Positions 49,340 to 57,614 of a stretch of DNA of 64,000 nt are shown here, in pieces. Position 1 is the stretch's first letter, and each line of letters begins with the position of its first letter. The stretch is from contig NZ_JBEPTM010000004.1 in assembly GCF_040549525.1 (NCBI RefSeq), forward strand, positions 186,001 to 250,000, read 5' to 3'. The notes beneath the pieces were generated by a model. It was given only the letters and a program-made list of their open reading frames with translations. It was not told the DNA's origin and ran no database searches. The stretch is from Lacisediminihabitans sp040549525. GTDB taxonomy: Bacteria; Actinomycetota; Actinomycetes; Actinomycetales; Microbacteriaceae. Made by a program: the position numbers and the translations under genes.

Positions 49340-49852
49340 ATGACCGAACAGCAGCCCTTCGAGATCGAGCGCAGTTTCGATGACTTCGAACTGAGGCGCT
49401 ATCCCGAGCACGTTCTCGTGCAGGTGACCGTGGATGGCGACTTCCTGCGCGCCGGCAATCTCGGATTCCGCCCGCTGATCAGCTACATCAGTGGTCGCAA
49501 TGCCCAGGCCCTTCGCATCCCGATGACGGCCCCCGTGACGCAGGAGCCGCTCGGCGACCATAGCCACACCGTGAGTTTCGTGTTGCCCGACGGCACCGAC
49601 CCGTCGACGGTCCCCGTGCCGACGGATGCCGCCGTCGCGACGGTCACCGTCCCGGCCGGTCGCGTGGCCGCCCGCCGTTTCGGCGGGGGATGGACGGATG
49701 CCCGTTTCGAGCAGAACGGCGAGATGTTGCTCGCCGCCGTGGAGGGCGCCGGACTGGTGCCCGAAGGCAATCTGTACTTCGCGCGGTACGACCCCCCATG
49801 GAAGCCCGGCTTCCTCAAACACAACGAGGCACTGGTGCGGGTGCGCGAGTAG
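49340..49852 (+). CDS. SOUL-family heme-binding protein
   Basis: 170 residues. SOUL/HBP motifs: FEIERSFDDFELRRYPEHVLVQV at the N-terminus, FRPLISYISGRN, RIPMTAPVTQE, VSFVLP and the C-terminal RYDPPWKPGFLKHNEALVRV. These proteins bind heme or porphyrins; in bacteria the role is not established. No signal peptide. TACGGT (49327-49332) seven bases before the ATG: leaderless. Confidence 0.93.
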   Translation: MTEQQPFEIERSFDDFELRRYPEHVLVQVTVDGDFLRAGNLGFRPLISYISGRNAQALRIPMTAPVTQEPLGDHSHTVSFVLPDGTDPSTVPVPTDAAVATVTVPAGRVAARRFGGGWTDARFEQNGEMLLAAVEGAGLVPEGNLYFARYDPPWKPGFLKHNEALVRVRE

Positions 49853-49881
49853 GCGTCGCCCACGCGCTAGGTTCGGGAGTC

Positions 49882-51261
49882 ATGGGGCATAACCGTCAGA
49901 GGAACATCGCTCTGCTGGTGGCGGGCACGTTCTTCATGGAGAACCTCGACGGCACGATCCTCACCACGGCGGCCCCGAGCATCGGCCGGTCGTTCGGCGT
50001 GCCCTCGGTGGCAATCGGCATCACGATCACGGCCTACCTGCTGACACTCGCCGTGCTCATCCCGCTGAGCGGATGGATCACCCGTCGCCTCGGTTCCCGT
50101 CGCGTCTTCCTCTCGGCGATCGCGATCTTCACCCTCGCCTCTGTGCTCTGCGCGCTCAGCACCAGCCTGCCAGAGCTCACCGTCATGAGAGTGCTGCAGG
50201 GTGTCGGGGGCGCGATGATGGTGCCGGTCGGGCGCCTCGCCGTGCTGCGCGTCACCGACCGGGCCGATCTCATTCGCGCGATCGCGCTGCTCACCTGGCC
50301 CGCGCTCGTCGCTCCCGTCGTCGCACCCCTCGCCGGCGGCATCATCACGACCTACTCCACCTGGCACTGGATCTTCCTGATCAACGTGCCGCTCGGCATC
50401 GTCGCCTTCGTCGCGGCCTTGCGGCTGATCCCGTCAGAGGAGCGAGAGGCTCCGCCCCCGCTGGACTGGCTGGGCCTTGCCCTCACCTGCACCGGGCTGG
50501 GCTCGCTGGTCTACCTCGGATCCCTGCTGGCCGAGCGCGACCCCGGTGTGCTCGCGACGATCGGCTGGGGGGTGGCCGGGGCCGGCCTCATCGGGCTCGC
50601 CATCGCGCACCAGCTGCGCGCGCGGCATCCGCTTCTCGACCTGCGCGCGTTGCGCATCGAGACCTTCCGCCTCGCTCACGCGGGCGGATCGCTGTTCCGA
50701 CTGGCCGTGAACGCGGTGCCCTTCCTTCTGCCGCTGCTCTTTCAGGATGTCTTCGGGTACTCGCCGCTTCTCTCGGGCGCGCTGGTGCTCTTCGTGTTCG
50801 TGGGCAACATCGCGATCAAGCCGGCGACAAGCGCGCTGCTCCGCCGCTTCGGATTCCGGGCGGTGATCATGGCGGCCAGCGCCGCGGCGGCCCTGACCAT
50901 GGTCCTGATGGCGCTCCTGACGAGCGCGACCCCACTGTGGCTCGTGATCGTGCTGCTCACCGCCAGTGGAGTGGCCCGCTCCACCGGGTTCACCGCCTAC
51001 AACACGATCGCCTTCGCCGATGTCGAGCGGGCCGAGATGACGGATGCGAACACCCTCGCTTCCACGCTGCAACAGCTCGCCGCCGGTTTCGGTGTCGCCG
51101 TCGGGGCGGTGGCACTGCGGCTGGGGGACGCCTTCGCGAGCGGATCCGGAAATTTCGCCTTCGCCTTCGCGGTGCTCGCGGCTCTCACCGCCCTCGCGAC
51201 GGTGGAGGCACTTCTCCTCTCCCGCACCGCGGGGGAGAATATCCGGCCCGCACGGCGGTGA
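49882..51261 (+). CDS. MFS drug exporter, EmrB/QacA (DHA2) type
   Basis: 459 residues with 13-14 membrane segments. TFFMENLDGTILTTAAPSI is the characteristic first helix of DHA2 exporters, motif A is SGWITRRLGSRRVF, motif B VMRVLQGVGGAMM and motif C PALVAPVVAPLAGGII. The family exports diverse lipophilic compounds. TAGGTT (49868-49873) is eight bases before the ATG. It ends 20 bases before the rpsO promoter. Confidence 0.9.
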   Translation: MGHNRQRNIALLVAGTFFMENLDGTILTTAAPSIGRSFGVPSVAIGITITAYLLTLAVLIPLSGWITRRLGSRRVFLSAIAIFTLASVLCALSTSLPELTVMRVLQGVGGAMMVPVGRLAVLRVTDRADLIRAIALLTWPALVAPVVAPLAGGIITTYSTWHWIFLINVPLGIVAFVAALRLIPSEEREAPPPLDWLGLALTCTGLGSLVYLGSLLAERDPGVLATIGWGVAGAGLIGLAIAHQLRARHPLLDLRALRIETFRLAHAGGSLFRLAVNAVPFLLPLLFQDVFGYSPLLSGALVLFVFVGNIAIKPATSALLRRFGFRAVIMAASAAAALTMVLMALLTSATPLWLVIVLLTASGVARSTGFTAYNTIAFADVERAEMTDANTLASTLQQLAAGFGVAVGAVALRLGDAFASGSGNFAFAFAVLAALTALATVEALLLSRTAGENIRPARR

Positions 51262-51278
51262 TGTGCTGTCAGGGGAGT

Positions 51279-51286
51279 GCTAAACT
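51279..51286 (+). promoter_or_regulatory. Extended -10 of rpsO
   Basis: TGC-TAAACT (51278-51286) is an extended -10; a transcript starting near 51293 has an 80-base leader in which S15 autoregulation, known in other bacteria, could act. No good -35 is seen. Confidence 0.55.
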
Positions 51287-51372
51287 CGCAAGGTTGCCGT
51301 CCAACGGCCGCGGATAAAGAGAGCTCGCACACTCAGTGACGGGCACCGCGCAACGAGTGAGAGGGGCCATCT

Positions 51373-51642
51373 ATGCCATTAGCACCAGATGCCAAGAAGA
51401 CGATTATCGACGAGTACGCCACCCATCCCGGTGATACCGGTAGCCCCGAAGTGCAGGTCGCGATGCTGACCGCCCGCATCAAGGATCTCACCGAGCACCT
51501 GAAGGAGCACAAGCACGACCACCACTCCCGTCGTGGCCTGCTGCTGCTCGTCGGCCAGCGTCGTCGCCTGCTGGGTTACCTGCAGGACATCGACATCTCG
51601 CGCTACCGCACGCTGATCGAGCGTCTCGGACTGCGTCGCTAG
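51373..51642 (+). CDS. rpsO: 30S ribosomal protein S15
   Basis: 89 residues, normal length. EYATHPGDTGSPEVQVAMLT, HLKEHKHDHHSRRGLLLLVGQRRRLLGYL and YRTLIERLGLRR are diagnostic. Binds 16S rRNA helix 22 at the three-way junction and is a primary assembly protein. GAGAGGGG precedes the ATG. In many bacteria pnp follows directly, but here pnp is 9 kb away with about ten unrelated genes in between. Confidence 0.98.
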   Translation: MPLAPDAKKTIIDEYATHPGDTGSPEVQVAMLTARIKDLTEHLKEHKHDHHSRRGLLLLVGQRRRLLGYLQDIDISRYRTLIERLGLRR

Positions 51643-51658
51643 TTTCTTTTCTTGGTCG

Positions 51659-51689
51659 AAAGCCCGTCCTGTTCGCAGGGCGGGCTTTT
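51659..51689 (+). terminator. Rho-independent terminator of rpsO
   Basis: AAAGCCCGTCCTG and CAGGGCGGGCTTT enclose a TTCG tetraloop, a 13-bp stem with one G-T wobble, ending in TTTT. Confidence 0.9.
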
Positions 51690-51775
51690 CGGTGTCTGCG
51701 TCCCTTCCAAAGCCGCCCTTCGCTGCCAGTTGGCTGGGAAGCAGCTAGAAGGAATCATCCGATGCCTTTTTGTGT

Positions 51776-51790
51776 TTACTAGTTAAGTAA
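51776..51790. promoter_or_regulatory. AT-rich palindrome upstream of the hexapeptide gene
   Basis: TTACT-AGTTA-AGTAA is a perfect-arm inverted repeat in an unusually AT-rich patch, 20 bases before the start at 51810. MarR- or PadR-like regulators bind this sort of site (family knowledge; the regulator is not in the window). Confidence 0.4.
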
Positions 51791-51809
51791 CAGCACAGAA
51801 AGGTCGCCC

Positions 51810-52262
51810 ATGGGAAGAGTGAACGAAGAAGTAGAGGCCGAGAACGGCACCGTTCTCAAATACCAGCACCATGCAAACGGTCGCGGTTTCGTCTCACCGA
51901 AAGCGCGAGTACAGCCGAGCACCTTTGTGGCCGCGACGGCCTACATCGAGGCGGATGCCCGCATCGGCGACAGCGGCACGATCGGCTCCGGCAGCTGGAT
52001 CGACCAGGGGGTAATCCTCGGTGAGCGCGTGTTCATCGGACAAAACGTGCATATCGGCCGCGACAGTGTCGTCGGTAACGATGTGCGACTCGGCAGTCAC
52101 TCGCGCATCGGCGCGAATGTGCGGATCGCCGGGGGAATGCGTGTCGACGCGGACGCCCAGGTGCCGGATTCCTCGGTGCTCGGCACCCCGCGCGAATCGG
52201 CGATGCCGGTGAAGCGCTCGGCCGGGCAGGTCAGCAGCTACGTCTCGGACCGCGCAGCCTAA
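51810..52262 (+). CDS. Left-handed beta-helix (hexapeptide repeat) protein
   Basis: 150 residues. From about residue 35 there are consecutive hexapeptide repeats (FVAATAYIEADARIGDSG, IGSGSWIDQGVILGERVFIG, VHIGRDSVVGNDVRLGSHSR), the pattern of acyltransferases and gamma-carbonic anhydrases. The three metal histidines of gamma-carbonic anhydrase are not all evident and no transferase active site is seen, so the activity is open. AAAGG is six bases before the ATG. Confidence 0.8.
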   Translation: MGRVNEEVEAENGTVLKYQHHANGRGFVSPKARVQPSTFVAATAYIEADARIGDSGTIGSGSWIDQGVILGERVFIGQNVHIGRDSVVGNDVRLGSHSRIGANVRIAGGMRVDADAQVPDSSVLGTPRESAMPVKRSAGQVSSYVSDRAA

Positions 52263-52277
52263 ACCCGCGTAATCGAC

Positions 52278-52311
52278 AGAAGAGGCCGTCCCCACGGGGT
52301 CGGCCTCTTCT
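52278..52311. terminator. Bidirectional terminator between hexapeptide gene and dctA
   Basis: AGAAGAGGCCG and CGGCCTCTTCT form an 11-bp perfect stem with a 12-base loop; the ends are A- and T-rich enough to work for both convergent genes. Confidence 0.85.
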
Positions 52312-52332
52312 TTCGGTCAGCTGGTCTTCCGG

Positions 52333-53724
52333 TCAGCGGGTCTTCACCGACTCGCGTTCGGGGCCCTCGACGATCACGGTGATCGCCGCGGTCGTCGGCA
52401 CGGTGTCCGTTCCATGGCCGTCAGTCTCGGCCAGCATCGACTCCAGGTAGGGGCGCTCACCGGACAAGACGGCACGCACCTGGGCGGCGTCGATCTGGCG
52501 CGTCCAGCGACCGATGAGGAGAGTGGCCACCGCGTTGCCGGTGAAGTTCGTCACCGCACGGGCTTCGGACATGAAGCGGTCGATGCCCACGATCACTCCC
52601 ACACCGTTGACCAGGTCGGGTCGGTAGGTCTGAAGCCCACCAGCCAGGGTCGCCAGTCCCGCACCGGTGACCCCGGCGGCGCCCTTCGAGGCGATGATCA
52701 TGAAGGCGAGAAGGCCGATTTGGGCGCCGATCTCCAGGGGCTTGCCCATCGCGTTGGCGATGAAAAGCGACGCCATCGTGAGGTAGATCGCGGTGCCGTC
52801 GAGGTTGAAGGAATAACCGGTGGGCACGGTGATGCCCACCACCGATTTGGAGACACCGAGGTGTTCCATCTTGGAGATGAGGCGGGGGAGTGCCGCCTCC
52901 GACGATGAGGTGCCGACGATGAGCAGGTATTCGCGGCCGAGGTACTTCATCAGGCTGAAGATGTTCACGCCGGTGACCAGCCGCAGCAGGGTGCCGAGGA
53001 TCACGATGATGAAGACCGCACAGGTGATGTAGAACCCGACGAGCAGCGTCGCCAGGCTGAGCAGTGCGCCCGCGCCGGTGTTGCCGACCACCGCGGCGAT
53101 CGCTCCGAATGCGCCGATCGGGGCGAGCCAGAGCACCATGCTCAGGATGCGGAACACCAGGGCCTGCAGTTTCTTCACCGCCTCCAGGATGCTGGTGCCC
53201 TTCTCCCCGAGGCCCTGGAGCGCAAAGCCGACGAGGAGTGCGACGAGCAGCACCTGGAGGATGCTCCCGGAGGTGAACGACGAGAAGAGGGTTGCCGGGA
53301 TGATGCCGAGGATGAAGTCGGTGCCGCTGACCGGTTCGCCAACGGCCTGGTAGGTCGAGGTGGCGATGTTGAGCCCGGTTCCGGGGTGAAGCAGGTTGCC
53401 GACCACCAGCCCGATGCCGAGCGCGAAGGTGGACATGATCAGGAAGTAGCCGATCGCGAGTCCGCCGATCTTGCCGACGGTCGCCGCCTTCGCGATCGAG
53501 CCGACGCCGATCACGATCGTGCAGAAGATCACCGGGGCGATCATCATCTTGATCAGCGCGACGAATCCCTTGCCGACCGGGTCGAGGGTCTTGGCGAATT
53601 CCGGGGCGGCGAGCCCGAGGATCGCACCCGCGGCCACCGCAACGATCACCGCGATGTAGAGGTAGTGGTTGCGGTCGATGCGGCGAAGCATCCCGCGTTT
53701 TGTCGTGCCCGGCGTCACTGCCAT
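52333..53724 (-). CDS. dctA: C4-dicarboxylate:cation symporter (DctA type)
   Basis: 463 residues, DAACS/SLC1 family. Typical segments: VALIKMMIAPVIFCTIVIG (helix 2), the substrate-loop TSSSEAALPRLI (HP1) and GYSFNLDGTAIYLTMA (helix 7 motif), with ASKGAAGVTGAG (HP2) and NFTGNAVATLL near the end. Imports succinate, fumarate, malate or related acids with protons or sodium. AAAGGA precedes the ATG. The divergent sensor kinase/response regulator of the CitA/DcuS class very likely controls it. Confidence 0.93.
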   Translation of the reverse strand: MAVTPGTTKRGMLRRIDRNHYLYIAVIVAVAAGAILGLAAPEFAKTLDPVGKGFVALIKMMIAPVIFCTIVIGVGSIAKAATVGKIGGLAIGYFLIMSTFALGIGLVVGNLLHPGTGLNIATSTYQAVGEPVSGTDFILGIIPATLFSSFTSGSILQVLLVALLVGFALQGLGEKGTSILEAVKKLQALVFRILSMVLWLAPIGAFGAIAAVVGNTGAGALLSLATLLVGFYITCAVFIIVILGTLLRLVTGVNIFSLMKYLGREYLLIVGTSSSEAALPRLISKMEHLGVSKSVVGITVPTGYSFNLDGTAIYLTMASLFIANAMGKPLEIGAQIGLLAFMIIASKGAAGVTGAGLATLAGGLQTYRPDLVNGVGVIVGIDRFMSEARAVTNFTGNAVATLLIGRWTRQIDAAQVRAVLSGERPYLESMLAETDGHGTDTVPTTAAITVIVEGPERESVKTR

Positions 53725-53814
53725 GGGGAGTCCTTTGTCTCGGAACGTCGTTGTGCCCGGCCTACGGATGAGGCGTGCCAGCAGCCTGTTCGATGGAGCG
53801 CGGCGGCACTACTT

Positions 53815-53831
53815 GTGGTCATACTGATCAC
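53815..53831. promoter_or_regulatory. Near-perfect palindrome at the kinase promoter
   Basis: GTGGTCATACTGATCAC: arms GTGGTCA and TGATCAC match in six of seven positions. CATACT (53820-53825) in its centre is a likely -10 for the sensor kinase gene, so the site would repress or autoregulate it. It is 90 bp upstream of dctA on the other strand. Confidence 0.45.
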
Positions 53832-53847
53832 GAGGAGGGTGGGAGTC

Positions 53848-55467
53848 ATGGCGCGTGCAGAAGAACGGTGGAGCATCGCGAGCAGGGTCTTCGCGGTGCA
53901 GTTGGTCGCCGTGATCGTGCTGAGCGGATGCCTCACGCTTGCGCTCTGGCTGGTCTCACGCCAGTCCGCTGATGACACCGCGGCGCGGCTGAGCCTCGGC
54001 ATCTCCACGACGCTCGCCCGTGATCCCTTCGTCATCGCCGAGGTGCAGGCTCCGGATCCCTCCGCGAAGCTGGAGCCGTACGCGCTCCGCATCGTCGGCT
54101 CGACCGGAGTCGACTTCGTGACGATCATGGACACCTCCGGCACCCGCTACACGCACCCCGACCGTTCGCAGATCGGCGGACAGTTCCTCGGCACGATCGA
54201 CAGGGCGCTCGAGGGCAAGAGCCTCACCGAGACCTATACCGGCACTCTCGGTCCCTCGGTGCGGGCCGTCGTGCCCGTCATGCAGGGGGGAAAGGTGATC
54301 GCCATCGTCTCGGCCGGTGTCACCGTGCAGAGGGTGCTCGCCTCCCTCGCTCCGCGAATTCCCTTCGTGATCGGGGCGGCGGTGCTGCTCGTCGCCCTCG
54401 GTACCGTCGGGGCGTTCATCGCTCGCCGATCGCTCAGCCGGGTGACCGGATCGATGCGACCAGGCGAGCTGTCTCGAATGGTGGGTTATTACGAATCAGT
54501 GCTGCACTCAGTGCGGGAGGGCCTGATCCTCACCGATGACCGGGGACGGGTGGTGCTCTACAACGACGAGGCGGCTGACCTGCTCGGCCTGCCGCCGAGC
54601 GTGAACGATCGGCCTCCATCCTCGGTCTCGGAGCTCGGATTGCCGCCCACGATCGCGGCCCTGATCGAGAGCCGGGATCGCATCGTGGAGGAGTCGCATC
54701 TCGCCGGGGATCGGGTGCTCCTCGTCAATCAGGAGCCGGCGAGCCCCACGGGCTCCCGGCCCGGTGCTGCGCTCGGAAGCCTCACCACGCTCCGCGACCT
54801 CACCGAAGTGCAGCGGCTCTCCGGTGAGCTGGAATCGGTGCGCACCCTCAGCGAAGCGCTGCGCTCCCAGACCCACGAGTACGCCAATCGCCTGCACACC
54901 GTCGTGTCGCTCATCGAGCTGGGCCGCACCCGGGAGGCTATCGAGTTGATCGCCCAGGAGACCGAGACCAGCCAGTCCCTCGCCGACGACCTGGTCGGCG
55001 CCTCCTCCGAGCCGGCGCTCGCCGCCTTGCTGCTCGGCAAGGTCGCCCAGGCCGCAGAGCGCGGAGTGCACCTGCGTCTGGCGCTGGAAGACGAGCTCGC
55101 GGCATCCGTCCTCACGACGTCCGAGCTGGTATCGGTCATCGGCAACCTCGTAGACAACGCCGTGGATGCCGCGAGCGGCAGCGCCGCCCCGACGGTCTGG
55201 GTGCGTCTCGCCACCGATGAGGACCGCGCTGTGGTCGAACTCGTGGTGACCGACAGCGGTGGCGGCATCGATCCAGGGTCCGTCGGGAAGATCTTCACGC
55301 GCGGGTTCACCACCAAACCGGCGGGCCTGTCCGGTCGGGGGTTCGGTCTCGCTGTCGTGCGAGACATCCTCTCCCGCCGCGGCGGGCGCGTCACGGTGGA
55401 ATCCACCGGCGTGGAGGGCACCCGGTTCGTGGCCGACTGGCCGACTGTCGATGTGGTGACCCGGTGA
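53848..55467 (+). CDS. CitA/DcuS-type sensor histidine kinase
   Basis: 539 residues. Membrane helix (about 15-37), an extracytoplasmic PAS-like (sCache) sensor (about 40-170) with DFVTIMDTSGTRYTHPDRSQIG, a second membrane helix (about 173-195), a cytoplasmic PAS (about 220-320), the phospho-acceptor His in QTHEYANRLHTVVSLIELG (about residue 348) and an HATPase with NLVDNAVDAA, DSGGGI and GRGFGLAVV. TYTHPD-R-IG is the typical ligand pocket of C4-dicarboxylate/citrate sensors. GGGAG is upstream of the ATG. Confidence 0.9.
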   Translation: MARAEERWSIASRVFAVQLVAVIVLSGCLTLALWLVSRQSADDTAARLSLGISTTLARDPFVIAEVQAPDPSAKLEPYALRIVGSTGVDFVTIMDTSGTRYTHPDRSQIGGQFLGTIDRALEGKSLTETYTGTLGPSVRAVVPVMQGGKVIAIVSAGVTVQRVLASLAPRIPFVIGAAVLLVALGTVGAFIARRSLSRVTGSMRPGELSRMVGYYESVLHSVREGLILTDDRGRVVLYNDEAADLLGLPPSVNDRPPSSVSELGLPPTIAALIESRDRIVEESHLAGDRVLLVNQEPASPTGSRPGAALGSLTTLRDLTEVQRLSGELESVRTLSEALRSQTHEYANRLHTVVSLIELGRTREAIELIAQETETSQSLADDLVGASSEPALAALLLGKVAQAAERGVHLRLALEDELAASVLTTSELVSVIGNLVDNAVDAASGSAAPTVWVRLATDEDRAVVELVVTDSGGGIDPGSVGKIFTRGFTTKPAGLSGRGFGLAVVRDILSRRGGRVTVESTGVEGTRFVADWPTVDVVTR

Positions 55468-56150
55468 TCCGCACCCTTGTCGTCGAAGACGATCCGCTCA
55501 CGGCCGAGGCGCACGCCGAGTATCTCGGTCGTCTCGAGGGCTTCGAGCTCGCTGGCATCGCGCGCACCGCGGCGGCGGCCCAGGCGGCGATGCGCGCGCC
55601 AGAGGACCACGGCGGCATCGACCTCGTGCTTCTCGACATGAACCTGCCCGACGGTCACGGCCTCGAACTCGCCCGCCGCATCCGGTCGTCGGGGATCGCG
55701 GTCGATATCATCGCCATCACCGCCGTGCGGGAGACTGATGTGGTGCGCACGGCCATCAACGTCGGCATCGTGCAATACCTCATCAAACCGTTCTCCTTCG
55801 CCGTCTTCCGCGATCGCCTCGAGTCCTACCTCGCCTATCGCCGCCAGCTCGAATTCTCCGGCTCGTCGACCACTCAAGCGGACATCGACGGGATGCTCGC
55901 CTCCCTTCGGCCCTCGGCTCCCGCCCCCCTGCCCAAAGGCCTCGCGGCATCCACCCTTGCGGTCGTCATCGGCTATCTGAAGGACGCCCCCGTACCCGTG
56001 TCGGCGGTGGAGGCGGCGGCTGCGCTCGATCTCTCCCGGGTCACGGCCCGGCGCTATCTCGAGCACCTCGCCGACGATCAGCGAGCCACTCGCACACCGA
56101 GATACGGCGCCCCGGGTCGACCGGAATTCGAGTACCGCTGGGTGAGCTGA
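55464..56150 (+). CDS. CitB/DcuR-type response regulator
   Basis: 228 residues from GTG, overlapping the kinase stop by four bases. Receiver domain 1-120 with VVEDDPL, phospho-acceptor Asp in LLDMNLPDG (about 55), ITAVRE and IKPF; then a helical linker and a C-terminal helix-turn-helix (VSAVEAAAALDLSRVTARRYLEHLA) of the DcuR/CitB type. Together with the kinase it should sense extracellular dicarboxylates and activate the divergent transporter gene (family knowledge and context). Confidence 0.9.
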   Translation: MIRTLVVEDDPLTAEAHAEYLGRLEGFELAGIARTAAAAQAAMRAPEDHGGIDLVLLDMNLPDGHGLELARRIRSSGIAVDIIAITAVRETDVVRTAINVGIVQYLIKPFSFAVFRDRLESYLAYRRQLEFSGSSTTQADIDGMLASLRPSAPAPLPKGLAASTLAVVIGYLKDAPVPVSAVEAAAALDLSRVTARRYLEHLADDQRATRTPRYGAPGRPEFEYRWVS

Positions 56151-56203
56151 GCCGGCGGCTCCGTCGGAGTCGCATCCCAGCCGATGCTCGATAGCATTCA
56201 CGC

Positions 56204-56632
56204 ATGGCTTTCTGGAATCGTGCCCCCGTCGACCGGTCCCTCCCGAAGGACGATCGTGGCTCTGGCTCCCTCGACGACTACAAGTACGACCTGCTTCCCA
56301 GCAACGCCCGCACGACCGTGCGCCTTGCGAACAGCGCCCCGTGCCAGGAAGAGATTCAGCGGATCGTCGACAGTGGCGAGTCTGAGCTAGAGACCGCCAT
56401 TTCGCGCCGGAGCATCGAGGAAGAGCGCACCGATGCTCCGATGGACATCCGTCTCTTCTCGGGCTCCCGGGTGACCGGTGTGGTCGGCACGATCCCTCGC
56501 GGGCTGGAACCGGTCATCGACGAGGCTCTCGGTCGCCTCGACCGTGCGGGCAAGAAGGCCCGCATCCCGGCATCCGTGCAGAAGACGAAGAACGGATGGC
56601 GCATCGATCTGCTCATCGGACAAACGCGCTGA
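56204..56632 (+). CDS. Conserved hypothetical protein
   Basis: 142 residues, soluble, with a charged middle (RSIEEERTDAPMD) and a C-terminal half containing VVGTIPRGLEPVIDEALGRL and KNGWRIDLLIGQ. I do not recognise the family; the pattern GSRVTGVVGTIPRGLE resembles a small alpha/beta fold found in actinobacterial proteins that bind ubiquitin-like or SH3-like partners, but this is weak. TAGCAT (56192-56197) six bases before the ATG: leaderless. The stop codon starts a 16-bp tandem repeat. Confidence 0.65.
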   Translation: MAFWNRAPVDRSLPKDDRGSGSLDDYKYDLLPSNARTTVRLANSAPCQEEIQRIVDSGESELETAISRRSIEEERTDAPMDIRLFSGSRVTGVVGTIPRGLEPVIDEALGRLDRAGKKARIPASVQKTKNGWRIDLLIGQTR

Positions 56633-56696
56633 GGGACAGACGCGCTGAGGCACAGACGCGCTGAGGCACAGACGCGCTGAGGCACAGACGCGCTGA
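56621..56696 (+). repeat. 16-bp tandem repeat starting on a stop codon
   Basis: Five units of (C/G)ACAGACGCGCTGAGG, two of them identical; the first (56621-56634) is degenerate and shorter. Each contains TGA, and because the period is not a multiple of three, the TGAs at 56630, 56646 and 56662 fall in all three frames. Confidence 0.9.
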
Positions 56697-56711
56697 CCGC
56701 ACCGCGGCATA

Positions 56712-56750
56712 AAGAAGGCCGGATCGGGTCCCACCCCGTCCGGCCTTCTT
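56712..56750 (+). terminator. Strong rho-independent terminator
   Basis: AAGAAGGCCGGA and TCCGGCCTTCTT form a 12-bp perfect stem with a 15-base loop, right after the tandem repeat. Confidence 0.9.
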
Positions 56751-56874
56751 GTATATCCCCCATGAACGAACAGAAACAATCCCCCGATGACTTCTGCCCT
56801 CTTACTACAGGGGATTCGTGGCTCTCGCGGTTTCGGTTTGCTCCTTCTCGAAAATTATCGTGGGACCATGTTTC

Positions 56875-57558
56875 ATGGCGATCTCTTCGAGACGCGGTCG
56901 AGCAGGGGCGCTCACCGAGGGGCGCGGCAGGGGCCGCGTCATCCGCGGTGTGGCCGTGGTCGTGGTCGCCGTCGGCGTCCTGTCTGGCTGTGCACCGTCC
57001 GATCCCGTGGCCGACCTCACGCCGGCAGAGCGATCCGTCATCCGCGGAAAACTGGCGGCGCAGAATTGGGAGGTCGTGACCTCGCGGTTCCCCTTCGCGA
57101 CTCGTCCAGAGGTGAGCGTCGTCCACACGACGGATGACGGCAGTTGGCCGGGATCGATGGTCGGCTGCTTGCGCTCGGCGGGATTCACCGTCTACGTCGA
57201 CGGACGCTATTTCCAATTCGGCAGCACCGCAGGACGATCCACCGAAGACTTTGCCCTCGGCACCTACCTCTGCAGTTCCCGCTATCCCCGGGCCGACGAC
57301 GTCATGAGGTTCCTCGACCGCGATCGGCTCGAAGCGCTCTTCGGCTACTTCACCGGAACGGTGCGACCCTGCCTGGTGCTCTCGGGCGTGAAGTCGGAGC
57401 CGCCTCCCACCCTGTCGGCCTTTCTGAGGGGAGTCGAGGCGCGGAAAAGCTGGAATCCCTATCGACTCGCCTGGAGCAGCCCCATTCCGGCTCCACGGCT
57501 GGCCTTTCTCGAGCGGCTCTGTCCCTCCCTTCCCGCGTGGATGGATGTGGCGGAGTGA
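56875..57558 (+). CDS. Lipoprotein paralogue 1, unknown function
   Basis: 227 residues. A basic n-region, hydrophobic VIRGVAVVVVAVGVL and lipobox LSGC (Cys39). The mature part has the family pattern: W..V.S..P...RPEV, CLRSAG, YLCSS, VRPCL, WNPY and LCPSLPAW, i.e. four cysteines conserved in all four paralogues. Tethered outside the membrane; probably two disulfides. Start is uncertain: TATCGT (56856-56861) would place the transcript start at 56868, where an out-of-frame ATG lies seven bases before this one. It is the first of the array. Confidence 0.75.
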   Translation: MAISSRRGRAGALTEGRGRGRVIRGVAVVVVAVGVLSGCAPSDPVADLTPAERSVIRGKLAAQNWEVVTSRFPFATRPEVSVVHTTDDGSWPGSMVGCLRSAGFTVYVDGRYFQFGSTAGRSTEDFALGTYLCSSRYPRADDVMRFLDRDRLEALFGYFTGTVRPCLVLSGVKSEPPPTLSAFLRGVEARKSWNPYRLAWSSPIPAPRLAFLERLCPSLPAWMDVAE

Positions 57559-57614
57559 GGCCGCGCGATTCTCTCCCTCGACCAATCACCAGATTGCGCT
57601 GGCACACTCTGGCC

